NCBI RefSeq assembly: GCF_017084525.1
Contig: NZ_CP070950.1
Location: 186,001 to 250,000 of the forward strand
Length of the DNA: 64,000 nucleotides
Direction of reading: 5' to 3'
Source: Conexibacter sp. SYSU D00693
GTDB taxonomy: Bacteria; Actinomycetota; Thermoleophilia; Solirubrobacterales; Solirubrobacteraceae
Part shown: in pieces, positions 28,732 through 37,256 of the stretch
Layout of the letters: each line of letters opens with the position of its first letter
How positions within the stretch are numbered: position 1 is the stretch's first letter
Translations under genes and position numbers: made by a program
Notes under the pieces: model-generated
The model's database searches: none
Told to the model about the DNA's origin: nothing
The model's input: the letters and a program-made list of their open reading frames with translations, nothing else

Positions 28732-29519
28732 GCGTCCAGGAGAGCACCACGGCGACCGCCCCGGTCCTGCAGGCCACGAACGTGTCGAAGGTCTTCGGCG
28801 GCCTCGTGGCGGTCAACGACGTCGACTTCGCCGTCCCGGCGGGCGGGATCGTCTCGCTCATCGGGCCCAACGGCGCGGGCAAGACGACGTTCTTCAACTG
28901 CATGACGGGGCTCTACAAGCCCACGACCGGCCGCGTCGTCTTCGAGGGCAAGGACCTCACGGGCAAGCGGCCCGACCAGATCACCGACGCGGGCATCGCC
29001 CGCACGTTCCAGAACATCAAGCTGTTCCGGACGATGACGGCGATCGAGAACGTGCAGGTGGGGATGCACCCGCGCCTGCGCTCGCGCATCACCGGCATGG
29101 TGCTGCGCACGCCGTTCGTGCGCCGCGAGGAGCGCGAGGCCAAGGACAAGGCCCGGCAGCTGCTGGACTTCGTCGGCCTCAAGCGCCACGGCGAGCTGGC
29201 GATGAACCTGCCCTACGGCGACCAGCGGCGGCTCGAGATCGCGCGCGCCCTCGCGTCGGACCCCCGGCTGCTCCTGCTCGACGAGCCGACGGCCGGCATG
29301 AACCCGCAGGAGTCCGAGGAGCTCCGCGCGCTGATGGAGAAGCTCCGCGGCGAGCAGGGGGTCTCGGTCCTGCTGATCGAGCACGACATGAAGGTGGTCA
29401 TGAACGTCTCGGACCACATCACCGTGCTCGACCACGGCGAGAAGATCGCCGAGGGCTCGCCCAAGGAGGTCCGGGAGGACCCGCGGGTCATCGAGGCCTA
29501 CCTCGGGAGCCAGGCATGA
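28728..29519 (+). CDS. livG: Branched-chain amino-acid ABC transporter ATP-binding protein LivG
   Basis: Cytoplasmic ATPase subunit of 263 residues. Walker A GPNGAGKTTFFN is near 46-57, and the Q-loop region is ARTFQNIKLF. The signature is atypical: LPYGDQRRLEIARAL instead of LSGGQ, which is usual for LivG. Walker B LLLLDEPTAGMNP is near 179-191, and the switch His is in LLIEHDMKVVM. ATGA overlaps join it to livM and livF. Confidence 0.94.
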   Translation: MSVQESTTATAPVLQATNVSKVFGGLVAVNDVDFAVPAGGIVSLIGPNGAGKTTFFNCMTGLYKPTTGRVVFEGKDLTGKRPDQITDAGIARTFQNIKLFRTMTAIENVQVGMHPRLRSRITGMVLRTPFVRREEREAKDKARQLLDFVGLKRHGELAMNLPYGDQRRLEIARALASDPRLLLLDEPTAGMNPQESEELRALMEKLRGEQGVSVLLIEHDMKVVMNVSDHITVLDHGEKIAEGSPKEVREDPRVIEAYLGSQA

Positions 29520-30262
29520 GCGCGACCCCGGCAGCCGGCACCAACGGCACGCGGAAGGTCCTCGAGGTCGAGGACATCCACACGTTCTACGGGGCGATCC
29601 AGGCGCTCAAGGGCGTCTCGCTCGAGGTCCGCGAGGGCGAGATCGTCACGCTCATCGGCTCCAACGGCGCGGGCAAGTCCACGACGCTGCGCTCGATCTC
29701 GGGCATCGTGCCGCCGAAGCTCGGGCGCATCCGCTTCGACGGGCAGGACGTCACCGGGACGCCCGGCCACCAGATCGCGGCGATGGGCATCGCCCACTCG
29801 CCCGAGGGCCGGCGGATCTTCCCGCGCATGACCGTCCTCGAGAACCTGGAGATGGGCGCGTTCACCCGGCGCGACACCAAGGAGATCCGCCAGGACGTCG
29901 AGCGCGTCTACGAGCTGTTCCCGCGGCTCAAGGAGCGCGAGCGCCAGAAGGGCGGGACCATGTCGGGCGGCGAGCAGCAGATGCTCGCGATGGGCCGCGC
30001 GCTCATGGCCCGGCCCAAGCTCCTGCTCCTCGACGAGCCGTCGCTGGGCCTCGCGCCCGTGATCGTCGACAAGATCTACGAGATCATCCGCGAGATCAAC
30101 GCCCAGGGCGTGACGATCCTCCTCGTGGAGCAGAACGCGAACTACGCGCTCGACGTCTCCGCCCGCGGCTACGTGCTGGAGACCGGCACCGTGGCCCTGT
30201 CCGACGCCTCCTCGGCCCTGCGCTCCGACGAGCGCGTCAAGGCCGCCTACCTGGGCCACTGA
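29516..30262 (+). CDS. livF: Branched-chain amino-acid ABC transporter ATP-binding protein LivF
   Basis: Second ATPase subunit, 248 residues. Walker A GSNGAGKST is near 47-55. EGRRIFPRMTVLENLEMGAF is the LivF-typical segment after the Q loop. The signature MSGGEQQMLAMGRALMARP and Walker B LLLLDEPSLGLAP follow, with the switch His replaced by Gln in LLVEQNANYAL, as is normal for LivF. The stop is three bases before the next small gene, which appears to belong to the same operon. Confidence 0.94.
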   Translation: MSATPAAGTNGTRKVLEVEDIHTFYGAIQALKGVSLEVREGEIVTLIGSNGAGKSTTLRSISGIVPPKLGRIRFDGQDVTGTPGHQIAAMGIAHSPEGRRIFPRMTVLENLEMGAFTRRDTKEIRQDVERVYELFPRLKERERQKGGTMSGGEQQMLAMGRALMARPKLLLLDEPSLGLAPVIVDKIYEIIREINAQGVTILLVEQNANYALDVSARGYVLETGTVALSDASSALRSDERVKAAYLGH

Positions 30263-30265
30263 ACC

Positions 30266-30475
30266 ATGGACATCGGCTTCCTCCTCGCCGCAGACATCGG
30301 CGCCAAGGCGCTCCTCTTCCTCTACCTCTGGCTCGCCTCGGCCATCGCGACCTCCGAGATCGCCAAGCGCAAGGGCTACCCGGAGAAGTGGGGCCTGGGG
30401 ACGGGCATGGTCCTGCCGGTCGTCGCCGTCCTCGCGTGGCTCGTCGTGCCGCGGCGCAAGCTGCCGACGGCCTGA
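30266..30475 (+). CDS. Small membrane protein at the end of the liv operon (69 residues)
   Basis: A 69-residue frame starting three bases after livF. Two hydrophobic segments, GAKALLFLYLWLASAIAT and GTGMVLPVVAVLAWLVV, flank a basic turn (EIAKRKGYPEKW), and the tail is PRRKLPTA. The close spacing suggests co-transcription and translational coupling with the transporter. No family is recognised. It could be an accessory or assembly factor for the permease, but this rests only on position. Confidence 0.6.
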   Translation: MDIGFLLAADIGAKALLFLYLWLASAIATSEIAKRKGYPEKWGLGTGMVLPVVAVLAWLVVPRRKLPTA

Positions 30476-30662
30476 GGGCGACGCCGCGCCGGCGTTCCGT
30501 GCTCGCGCGTCTGGTGACGCGGGCGGGCGCCGTGGGGCAGCGAGGGGGGAGGACGCCGGAACCTCCGACCGCGCGGACTTCATGGGCGCTACGACCCTCA
30601 ACGCTGCACCGCCGACCCCGACGCCCCGCGCAGCGCGCCGAGGCCGGCCGGGAGCGCCCCGC

Positions 30663-31571
30663 CTACGTCCCCAGCGCCTTGCGCAGCGCCGCCTCGACCT
30701 CGCGGTCCTCGAAGGCGTAGCCGAGCTCGCTCGCCCGCCCGGGCACCATCCGGACCCCGGTCGTCACGAGCGAGCCCATCTCGCCGTACAGCGCCCTGAG
30801 CGCGAAGCCGGGGACGGGGGCGAAGGCGGGGCGGCGCAGGACCCGGCCGAGGGCCTTGGAGAACTGGCCGTTGGTGACCGGCTCGGGCGAGCTGCCGTTG
30901 ATCGGGCCGGAGAACGACGGGTCGTCGAGGGCAGCGAGGTAGAGGCCGATGATGTCGGCCAGGCTGATCCACGGGAAGTACTGGCGGCCGCCGGCGACCG
31001 GGCCGCCGACCCCGAGGCGGAAGGGGAGGAGCATCTTCTTCAGCGCGCCCTCCTCCTTGGACAGGACGACGCCCGTGCGCACCATCGCCACGCGGACGCC
31101 GAGCTCCTCGGCCTTGCGCGCCTCGCGCTCCCAGCCGATGCAGACCTCGGCGAGGAAGTCGTCGCCGGCCGGGGCCGTCTCGTCGACCACCTCGTCGCCG
31201 TGGGGGCCGTAGAAGCCGCTGCCCGAGGCGGTCACGAGCGTCGCCGGCTTGGACGCGACCGCGCGGATCCCGTCGACGAGGTGGCGCGTCCCGGTGACGC
31301 GCGACTCGAGGATCCGCTCCTTCGCGGCGGCGTTCCAGCGCTGGGCGACGTTCTCGCCGGCGAGGTGCACGACGGCGTCGCGGCCCTCGAGCGCGGGGGC
31401 CGGGGCGGGCTCGCCCATGAGGTCCCAGTCGTGGGCCTCGACGTCGCCGAGCTGCTGCTCGGCCCGCTGCGCGGAGCGGCTCAGGACGGTGACCTCGTCG
31501 CCCCGCGCGCGCAGCACGCGCACGAGCTCGGAGCCGATGAGGCCGGTGGCACCAGTGACGGTCACGCGCAT
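30663..31571 (-). CDS. TIGR01777-type NAD(P)-dependent epimerase
   Basis: Short-chain-dehydrogenase-like (extended SDR) protein of 302 residues, family TIGR01777 (YfcH-like, DUF1731 C-terminus). The Rossmann motif TGATGLIGSEL is near 6-16. DAVVHLAGENVAQRW and SGSGFYGPHGDEVVDE are typical, and WISLADIIGLYLAAL matches the family. The C-terminal DUF1731 region has PAFAPVPGFALRALYGEM and GYAFEDREVEAAL. The biological role of the family is not settled. I chose ATG 31571 over GTG 31577 because a TAGGTC hexamer (31578-31583, minus strand) lies exactly six bases before it. A better TAGGGT hexamer lies about 45 bases upstream. Confidence 0.85.
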   Translation of the reverse strand: MRVTVTGATGLIGSELVRVLRARGDEVTVLSRSAQRAEQQLGDVEAHDWDLMGEPAPAPALEGRDAVVHLAGENVAQRWNAAAKERILESRVTGTRHLVDGIRAVASKPATLVTASGSGFYGPHGDEVVDETAPAGDDFLAEVCIGWEREARKAEELGVRVAMVRTGVVLSKEEGALKKMLLPFRLGVGGPVAGGRQYFPWISLADIIGLYLAALDDPSFSGPINGSSPEPVTNGQFSKALGRVLRRPAFAPVPGFALRALYGEMGSLVTTGVRMVPGRASELGYAFEDREVEAALRKALGT

Positions 31572-31670
31572 GTGCACGACCTACGGAACGCCCGCTGCTC
31601 GAGGATCATCAGGCGTCGACCCTACCCGCGGACTACCCGTGCGGACCACCCGTGGAGCCTGGCCGCGATC

Positions 31671-31699
31671 TTGAAATGCACGCGAGCGTCCACTAAGTT
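31671..31699 (+). promoter_or_regulatory. Strong promoter match, TTGAAA-17-TAAGTT
   Basis: TTGAAA (31671-31676) and TAAGTT (31694-31699) are exactly 17 bases apart. It is the best two-element promoter match I found, and it faces a stretch with no assigned gene on its strand. Confidence 0.55.
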
Positions 31700-31705
31700 C
31701 CTGAG

Positions 31706-31880
31706 CGCCCACCAGCCCCTGTGGCTAGGTGTGACAGGGGGAAGTCTGATGGAGGCGTCGTGGGGAACCAGCAGCCCCCGCGCCAGGCCAGGAGGACCGC
31801 GACGGGGCCCTGCCGTCACGGACCATCCGCAGGCCCGACAGCTGGTCCACGAAGCGCGCCCATCGGGCGCGCTTCGTGCG
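31706..31880 (+). ncRNA. Candidate small RNA with its own promoter and terminator
   Basis: From the expected start near 31706 the strand contains CCCCTGT/ACAGGGG (31716-31740), a GGGG/CCCC hairpin near 31770-31786 and GACGG/CCGTC near 31800-31816. A perfect 14-bp stem closes it at 31848-31878. A transcript of about 170 bases would result. It includes AGGGGGAAGTCTG before ATG 31750, a good ribosome binding site; that frame is open for 215 codons but runs antisense to the secreted-protein gene. It could therefore be an sRNA, a leader, or a real antisense gene. The RNA reading is favoured because the terminator stem comes early. Confidence 0.35.
31848..31878. terminator. 14-bp perfect hairpin, possibly bidirectional
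   Basis: CACGAAGCGCGCCC and GGGCGCGCTTCGTG pair around ATC. It lies 15 bases beyond the stop of the minus-strand secreted-protein gene and at the end of the candidate plus-strand RNA. Confidence 0.65.
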
Positions 31881-31892
31881 TCCAGGGTCCGT

Positions 31893-32381
31893 TCAGCAGC
31901 CGAGCGCCTTGCCCGAGCCGTCGCCCTTGCGCTCCTTGCGCAGGGTCACGGAGATCGTGTCGTGCAGGTCGCCGCTGGTGCCGCGGGCGCTCACCTTCAC
32001 GGTGTGCTTCGAGCCGATCGACGCCTTCTTCGCCGTGCCGCGGACCTTGCCGTCCTTGATCTCGGCCAGGAACGCGTAGCAGCGCGTCGCCTTGCCGGCG
32101 GCGGTGCGCACGGAGCCCATCGAGTGCTGGACGCCGTCCAGCGCGCCGCCCGCGCGGATCATCCCGTCGAAGCGGCGGGGCAGCTCGTCGGCGGTCTTGA
32201 CGACCACGCGGACGTAGTCCTTCGGGCCGGGCAGGTCGCGCTCGACGTAGGCGAAGGCCGACACGACCTCGAGCGACTCCACGGTGGTCGGCGCGTCGGA
32301 CTGGGCGAGGGCCGACGTCGCGGGGACGACCGCGACGGCGGAGGCCAGGGCGGCGACGGAGGCGAAGGTCTTGCGGGTCAT
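31893..32381 (-). CDS. Small secreted protein of unknown function
   Basis: Product of 162 residues with a clear Sec signal peptide: MTRK, hydrophobic ASVAALASAVAVVPA and a cleavage site near ALAQS. The mature part of about 135 residues is mostly polar with beta-strand character (YVRVVVKTADELP, HTVKVSARGTS, TISVTLRKE). It has two Cys, one in TRCYAFLAE and the last residue of the protein, which could form a disulfide. AAGGAG lies eight bases before the ATG. I recognise no domain. Terminator-like stems lie on both sides, so it is probably its own transcription unit. Confidence 0.7.
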   Translation of the reverse strand: MTRKTFASVAALASAVAVVPATSALAQSDAPTTVESLEVVSAFAYVERDLPGPKDYVRVVVKTADELPRRFDGMIRAGGALDGVQHSMGSVRTAAGKATRCYAFLAEIKDGKVRGTAKKASIGSKHTVKVSARGTSGDLHDTISVTLRKERKGDGSGKALGC

Positions 32382-32455
32382 GAGGGGGCTCCTTGAGGTG
32401 TGGTGGCGACGCGCGTCGTGCGCTGTCGCCTCTCAAGACGAGCCCCTCGGAGGGA

Positions 32456-32483
32456 GGTCCCGCCCACCTAGGTGGACGGGACC
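32456..32483 (-). terminator. Hairpin downstream of the malic enzyme gene
   Basis: GGTCCCG/CGGGACC flank the palindrome CCACCTAGGTGG, with one mismatch between the two stems. It lies seven bases beyond the malic enzyme stop on the minus strand. Confidence 0.65.
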
Positions 32484-32490
32484 CACACCT

Positions 32491-33966
32491 TCAGCTCGCG
32501 CTCGAGCGCACGCGGTCGGCGTCGACCGCCGCGAAGCCGATCGTGTCGCCGCCGCGGTCGGCGCCCGCCGCGCGCGCCTCGGCCGCCACCGCGTCGGCCA
32601 CCGCCGGTGCCACGTCGCGGTTGAACACCGACGGGATGATGTAGTCCTCGCGCAGCTCGTCGTCGCCGACGACGTCCGCGATCGCCCGGGCGGCCGCGGT
32701 CTTCATCGCCTCGGTGATCTGCGGCGCACGCACGTCCAGCGCGCCCCGGAAGATCCCCGGGAAGGCCAGGACGTTGTTGATCTGGTTCGGGTAGTCCGAG
32801 CGGCCCGTGGCCATGATCCGCACGTACGGCGCCGCCTCCTCGGGCGTCACCTCCGGCGTCGGGTTGGCCATCGCGAAGACCATGGCGTCCTTGTTCATCC
32901 GCCCCAGCGCCTCGGCCGGCATGACCTTCGCGCCCGACAGGCCGATGAACAGGTCCGCGCCGTCGATGACGTCGGCCGGCCCGCCCGTGAGCTTGTCGGG
33001 GTTGGAGTTCTCGGCGTACCAGCGCTTGATCGCCGGCATCGTGCCGTCGTGGTAGTCGGCGCGCTCGGTGGAGAGCACCCCGCGCGAGTCCACGCCGATG
33101 ACGTTCGTGACGCCGGCCTCCATGAGGATCTTCGTCACCGCCACGCCTGCGGCGCCCAGCCCGGTCACGAGGACCTTGACCGACGCGATGTCGCGCCCCG
33201 TCAGCTTGCACGCGTTGAGCAGCGCCGCCAGGACGACCACCGCGGTGCCGTGCTGGTCGTCGTGGAAGACCGGGATGTCGAGCTCGGACTTCAGGCGGTC
33301 CTCGATGTCGAAGCACCGCGGGGCGCTGATGTCCTCGAGGTTGATGCCGCCGAACGTCGGCGCCAGGCGCTTGACGGTCTCGACGATCTCGTCGGGGTCC
33401 TTGGTGGACAGGCAGATGGGGAACGCGTCGACGCCGGCGAACTCCTTGAAGAGCATCGCCTTGCCCTCCATGACGGGCATCGCCGCCTCCGGCCCGATGT
33501 CGCCGAGGCCGAGCACCGCCGTGCCGTCGCTCACGACGGCCACCGTGTTGCGCTTGATCGTGTACTGGAAGGCCTTGGCCGGGTCCTCGTGGATGGCCAT
33601 GCAGACGCGGGCGACGCCCGGCGTGTAGGCCATCGACAGGTCGTCGCGCGTCTTGACGGGGACCTTGTTGCGCTGCTCGATCTTCCCGCCGACGTGCACG
33701 AGGAACGTGCGGTCGGTGGTGTCGACCACGATCGCGCCGTCGACGGAGCGGATCGCGTCGAGGATGGCGTCCCAGTGCTCGGGGTCGGCGGCGTCGACGG
33801 TGATGTCGCGCAGGAGCTTGTCGTCGCGCACCTCGACGAGGTCCACCGCGCCGATCGAGCCGCCCGCGCGCCCGATCGCACCCGCTACCTCGCCCAGCAT
33901 CCCGGGACGGTGCGGGATCTCCAGGCGGATGGTGAGCGAGTACTGGGCGGACGGCGTCACGGACAC
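32491..33966 (-). CDS. NAD(P)-dependent malic enzyme with N-terminal ACT domain
   Basis: Oxidative decarboxylation of malate to pyruvate, cytoplasmic, 491 residues. An ACT domain fills about 8-85 (LTIRLEIPHRPGMLGEVAGAIGRAGG), suggesting control by a small ligand such as an amino acid. The malic enzyme part has YTPGVARVC, VVSDGTAVLGLGDIGPEA, FHDDQHGTAVV, the dinucleotide motif VTGLGAAGVAVTKI and VFAMANPTPEV. It starts at GTG 33966, eight bases after a TAGTCT hexamer on the minus strand. It is divergent from polA, with 73 bases between the starts. Cofactor choice is not decided by what I can see. Confidence 0.9.
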   Translation of the reverse strand: MSVTPSAQYSLTIRLEIPHRPGMLGEVAGAIGRAGGSIGAVDLVEVRDDKLLRDITVDAADPEHWDAILDAIRSVDGAIVVDTTDRTFLVHVGGKIEQRNKVPVKTRDDLSMAYTPGVARVCMAIHEDPAKAFQYTIKRNTVAVVSDGTAVLGLGDIGPEAAMPVMEGKAMLFKEFAGVDAFPICLSTKDPDEIVETVKRLAPTFGGINLEDISAPRCFDIEDRLKSELDIPVFHDDQHGTAVVVLAALLNACKLTGRDIASVKVLVTGLGAAGVAVTKILMEAGVTNVIGVDSRGVLSTERADYHDGTMPAIKRWYAENSNPDKLTGGPADVIDGADLFIGLSGAKVMPAEALGRMNKDAMVFAMANPTPEVTPEEAAPYVRIMATGRSDYPNQINNVLAFPGIFRGALDVRAPQITEAMKTAAARAIADVVGDDELREDYIIPSVFNRDVAPAVADAVAAEARAAGADRGGDTIGFAAVDADRVRSSAS

Positions 33967-33974
33967 AGCGCGGC

Positions 33975-34031
33975 AGACTACGAAAGGGCGAGCCGCCCGA
34001 GCCCCGCGCCCGCGGGCGGCGTCGCTAGGGT
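33975..34031. promoter_or_regulatory. Divergent promoters for malic enzyme and polA
   Basis: Minus strand TAGTCT (33975-33980) is 8 bases before GTG 33966. Plus strand TAGGGT (34026-34031) is 8 bases before ATG 34040. Neither gene has a ribosome binding site before its start. Confidence 0.55.
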
Positions 34032-34039
34032 CGGCCGGG

Positions 34040-36652
34040 ATGACGACCGGCGATCAGCGGCCGACCCTGTACCTCATCGACGGCAGCTCCCTGGCCTACC
34101 GGGCGTTCTTCGCGCTGCCGGAGTCGATCGCGACCTCGACCGGCTTCCCGACCAACGCGATCTTCGGCTTCGCGTCGATGCTCGTGAAGCTCCTCACCGA
34201 GCACGGGCAGCACCCGACGGTCGTCGTGTGGGACGCGGGTCACAGCGGCCGCAAGGACGTCAGCCCGGACTACAAGGCGACGCGCACGACGCGGCCCGAC
34301 CTGCTCAAGGAGCAGTGGCCGCACCTCGCGCCGCTGGTCGAGGCCTTCGGCTACCGCAACGTCAGCGTCCCCGGCTACGAGGCCGACGACGTCATCGCCA
34401 CCATCGCCGAGCAGGCCCGGGACCAAGGCCAGTCCGTCGTCATCGTCACGGGCGACCGGGACATCTTCCAGGTCATCGACCCCGAAGGCGTGGTCAAGGT
34501 CCTGGCCACGGGCCGCGGCATCACCGACACCAAGCTCTACGACCGCCAGGCGGTGGTCGACCGCTACGGCGTCGGGCCCGAGCTCATCCCCGACTTCTAC
34601 GGCCTCAAGGGCGACACGTCGGACAACATCCCGGGCGTCCCGGGCATCGGCGACAAGACCGCCTCGGACCTCCTCCAGCGCTTCGGCGACCTCGAGACCG
34701 TGCTCGGCTCCGTCGACGAGATCAGCGGGGCCAAGCGCAAGGAGAACCTCGTCAACCACGCCGACGCGGCGCGGATCTCCAAGCAGCTCGCGACGATCCA
34801 GCGCGACGTCCCAGGCGTCGACGTCGACCCCGCCGCCGAGGCGGCCCGCGCGCCCGACCGCTCGCGCCTGCGCGAGGTCTTCCGCGAGTTCGAGCTGCGC
34901 GCGCCGCTGGCCCGCCTGGAGGAGCACCTGGCCGAGGCGGCCGACGGCGCCGGCCCCGACCAGCTCGAGTCCGCCAGCGAGACGACGCTCTCCGCGCGCG
35001 TGCGCGAGGCGACGCTCGACGACGTCCGCGGCCTGGCCCCCGACGACGAGGTGGTCCTCGTCGTCCACCCGCCCCAGACCCCCGAGGGCCAGCTGCCCGT
35101 GGGCGACGACCCGCACCGCTTCGCCGTGGCCACGACGGCCGGCGAGGTGCTCGTCGGGCCGTGCGAGCGCCCCGAGGACGCCGTGCGGGCGGCGGGCGGC
35201 CGGCCCGTCAGCGCCCACGACGCCAAGGAGCTCGGGGTCGTCCCGCCGCGCCTGGCGCACGACACGCTCCTGGCCGCCTACCTGCTCGAGCCGGCGCGCC
35301 GCGGCTTCCCGCTGCGCGAGCTGGCCGACGAGCGCGGCTTCGGGGTCGACGTCGAGGACCCCGCCGCCGCCGACGCCCTGCGCGTCCAGGCGCTCACCGC
35401 CTGGCAGCGCGAGCAGCTCGAGAGCCGCGGGCTCACCTACCTGCTCACCGAGGTCGAGCTGCCGCTCGTGGCCGTCCTGCGCGACCTCGAGCAGGTCGGC
35501 GTGCGCCTCAACGCCGAGCGCCTCGCCCTGATCCGCCAGCGCGTGGACGACGAGGTGGCGACCCTCGAGCGCGAGATCTGGGAGCTCGCGGGGGAGGAGT
35601 TCACGATCGGCTCGCCCCAGCAGCTCGGCGCCGTCCTCTTCGAGAAGCTCGGGCTGTCGCGCAAGCGTCGCGGCAAGACCGGCTTCTCGACCGACGCGCG
35701 CGTGCTCCAGGCCATCCGCGACGAGCACCCGATCGTCCCCAAGGTCGAGCGCTGGCGCGAGCTCAACCAGCTCTCGAAGACCTACCTCGAGGTGCTGCCG
35801 GGCCTGCGCGACGCCGACTCGCGCCTGCACACCACCTTCGTGCAGGCGGTCGCCTCCACCGGCCGCCTGGGCTCGACGAACCCGAACCTCCAGAACGTCC
35901 CCGTCCGCACGCCGTTGGGCCGGGAGATCCGCGGCTGCTTCGAGGCCGCCGGCGACCACGTCCTGACGAGCGCCGACTACTCGCAGGTGGAGCTGCGGAT
36001 CCTCGCCCACGTCGCGGGCGAGACCGTCCTCGAGGAGATCTTCGTCAAGGGCGAGGACGTCCACACGGCCACCGCCTCGCAGGTCTTCGAGAAGGCGCCG
36101 GAGGACCTCACGCCGATGGACCGCTCGAAGGCCAAGATGATCAACTACGGCATCGTCTACGGCCTCAGCGACTACGGCCTGGCCGACCGCCTGAACATCC
36201 CGCGCGAGGAGGCCAAGGCGTTCATCGACGCCTACCTCGAGCGCTTCGCGAACGTCGCGCGGTTCATGGCCGACACCATCGCCCAGGCCAAGGAGCAGGG
36301 CTATGTCACGACGCTCTACGGCCGCCGCCGCCAGATCCCGGAGCTGCGCGCGCGCAACTTCCAGGTCCGCACGCTGGGGGAGCGCCTGGCCGTCAACACC
36401 GTGATCCAGGGCACGGCCGCCGACGTGATGAAGCTGGCGATGATCGGCGTGCACCGGGCGCTGGCAGCGACCGACCTCGAGACGCGGATGATCCTCACGA
36501 TCCACGACGAGCTGCTCTTCGAGGGGCCCGCCGAGGAGGTCGAGGCGGTCCGCGAGCTCGTGGAGCGCGAGATGGTCGCTCCCTGGGGCGACCGCACGCC
36601 GCCGCTGGCCGTCGACGTCGGGGTGGGGCGGACCTGGCTGGAGGCGAAGTAG
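34040..36652 (+). CDS. polA: DNA polymerase I
   Basis: Replicative repair polymerase of 870 residues. The 5' nuclease domain occupies about 1-300 (LYLIDGSSLAYRAFFALP, GYEADDVIATIAEQA, VIVTGDRDIFQVI, GDTSDNIPGVPGIGDKTA). The middle 3'-5' exonuclease-like domain (about 310-480) is degenerate: the metal-binding DxE pair is not seen, so proofreading is unlikely, as in mycobacterial and Thermus enzymes. The polymerase domain is complete, with motif A TSADYSQVELRILAH, the O helix RSKAKMINYGIVYGLSDYG and motif C TIHDELLFEGP. It ends directly against the next gene: the following GTG begins at the base after the stop. Confidence 0.95.
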   Translation: MTTGDQRPTLYLIDGSSLAYRAFFALPESIATSTGFPTNAIFGFASMLVKLLTEHGQHPTVVVWDAGHSGRKDVSPDYKATRTTRPDLLKEQWPHLAPLVEAFGYRNVSVPGYEADDVIATIAEQARDQGQSVVIVTGDRDIFQVIDPEGVVKVLATGRGITDTKLYDRQAVVDRYGVGPELIPDFYGLKGDTSDNIPGVPGIGDKTASDLLQRFGDLETVLGSVDEISGAKRKENLVNHADAARISKQLATIQRDVPGVDVDPAAEAARAPDRSRLREVFREFELRAPLARLEEHLAEAADGAGPDQLESASETTLSARVREATLDDVRGLAPDDEVVLVVHPPQTPEGQLPVGDDPHRFAVATTAGEVLVGPCERPEDAVRAAGGRPVSAHDAKELGVVPPRLAHDTLLAAYLLEPARRGFPLRELADERGFGVDVEDPAAADALRVQALTAWQREQLESRGLTYLLTEVELPLVAVLRDLEQVGVRLNAERLALIRQRVDDEVATLEREIWELAGEEFTIGSPQQLGAVLFEKLGLSRKRRGKTGFSTDARVLQAIRDEHPIVPKVERWRELNQLSKTYLEVLPGLRDADSRLHTTFVQAVASTGRLGSTNPNLQNVPVRTPLGREIRGCFEAAGDHVLTSADYSQVELRILAHVAGETVLEEIFVKGEDVHTATASQVFEKAPEDLTPMDRSKAKMINYGIVYGLSDYGLADRLNIPREEAKAFIDAYLERFANVARFMADTIAQAKEQGYVTTLYGRRRQIPELRARNFQVRTLGERLAVNTVIQGTAADVMKLAMIGVHRALAATDLETRMILTIHDELLFEGPAEEVEAVRELVEREMVAPWGDRTPPLAVDVGVGRTWLEAK

Positions 36653-37102
36653 GTGGACCGCGGGGCGGCGGTCGTCACCACCGCGGTCGTCGGCGGGCTC
36701 ATCGCGCTGCAGGCGCCCATCAACTCGAACCTCGGCCGCCACGTGGGCACCTTCCAGGCGGCGTTCGTCTCGTTCGCGGTCGGCACGCTGCTGCTCCTCG
36801 CCATCGCGGCGCTCGCCAAGGGCGGCCTGGGAGGCATCGGCGGGGTCCGCGACCTCTCGTCGCCCGGCTACCTGCTCGGCGGCGTGCTGGGGGCCGCCTA
36901 CGTGGCCACGGCACTGGTCACCGTCCGGTCGCTCGGGGCCGGCGGCGTGACCGCCGTGACGATCGCCGGACAGCTCACCATGTCGGTCGCCCTGGACCAC
37001 TTCGGGGCCCTCGGTGTGGAGAAGGACCCGGTGACCGCCAGTCGTCTCCTCGGGGTCGCGCTGCTCGCCCTGGGGGTCTTCCTCGTCGTGCGCGACGGCT
37101 AG
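36653..37102 (+). CDS. YdcZ/DMT-family membrane protein
   Basis: Five-helix membrane protein of 149 residues from the DMT superfamily of YdcZ type (half-size relatives of EamA transporters). Segments are VVTTAVVGGLIALQAPI, AAFVSFAVGTLLLLAIAALA, YLLGGVLGAAYVATALVTV, VTAVTIAGQLTMSVALDHFG and LGVALLALGVFLVV. NSNLGRHVGTFQAAFVSF and GQLTMSVALDHFG are characteristic. The substrate is unknown. GTG 36653 abuts the polA stop, so it is probably expressed with polA, although a link in function is not expected. Confidence 0.78.
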   Translation: MDRGAAVVTTAVVGGLIALQAPINSNLGRHVGTFQAAFVSFAVGTLLLLAIAALAKGGLGGIGGVRDLSSPGYLLGGVLGAAYVATALVTVRSLGAGGVTAVTIAGQLTMSVALDHFGALGVEKDPVTASRLLGVALLALGVFLVVRDG

Positions 37103-37256
37103 CCGCGTCATCTCTCGCAGAACTCGCGAAGGTGTGGTGAACCGCACTTGACGCGGGTGTGTCGGCGCGGCAGCATCGCTTGCACAGGGGATGTTCCGCT
37201 GCGCAGGACGCGTGGCGGCTCACACCGGCACGGCTGCCGAACCGCAGGGGGAACCA

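Noticed and set aside
31750-32396. A 215-codon antisense frame with a good ribosome binding site
   Set aside because: The frame lies almost wholly opposite the secreted-protein gene and reads as Ala/Gly/Arg-rich shadow. A strong stem within the frame would end the transcript early. It is kept only as an alternative under the small-RNA finding.
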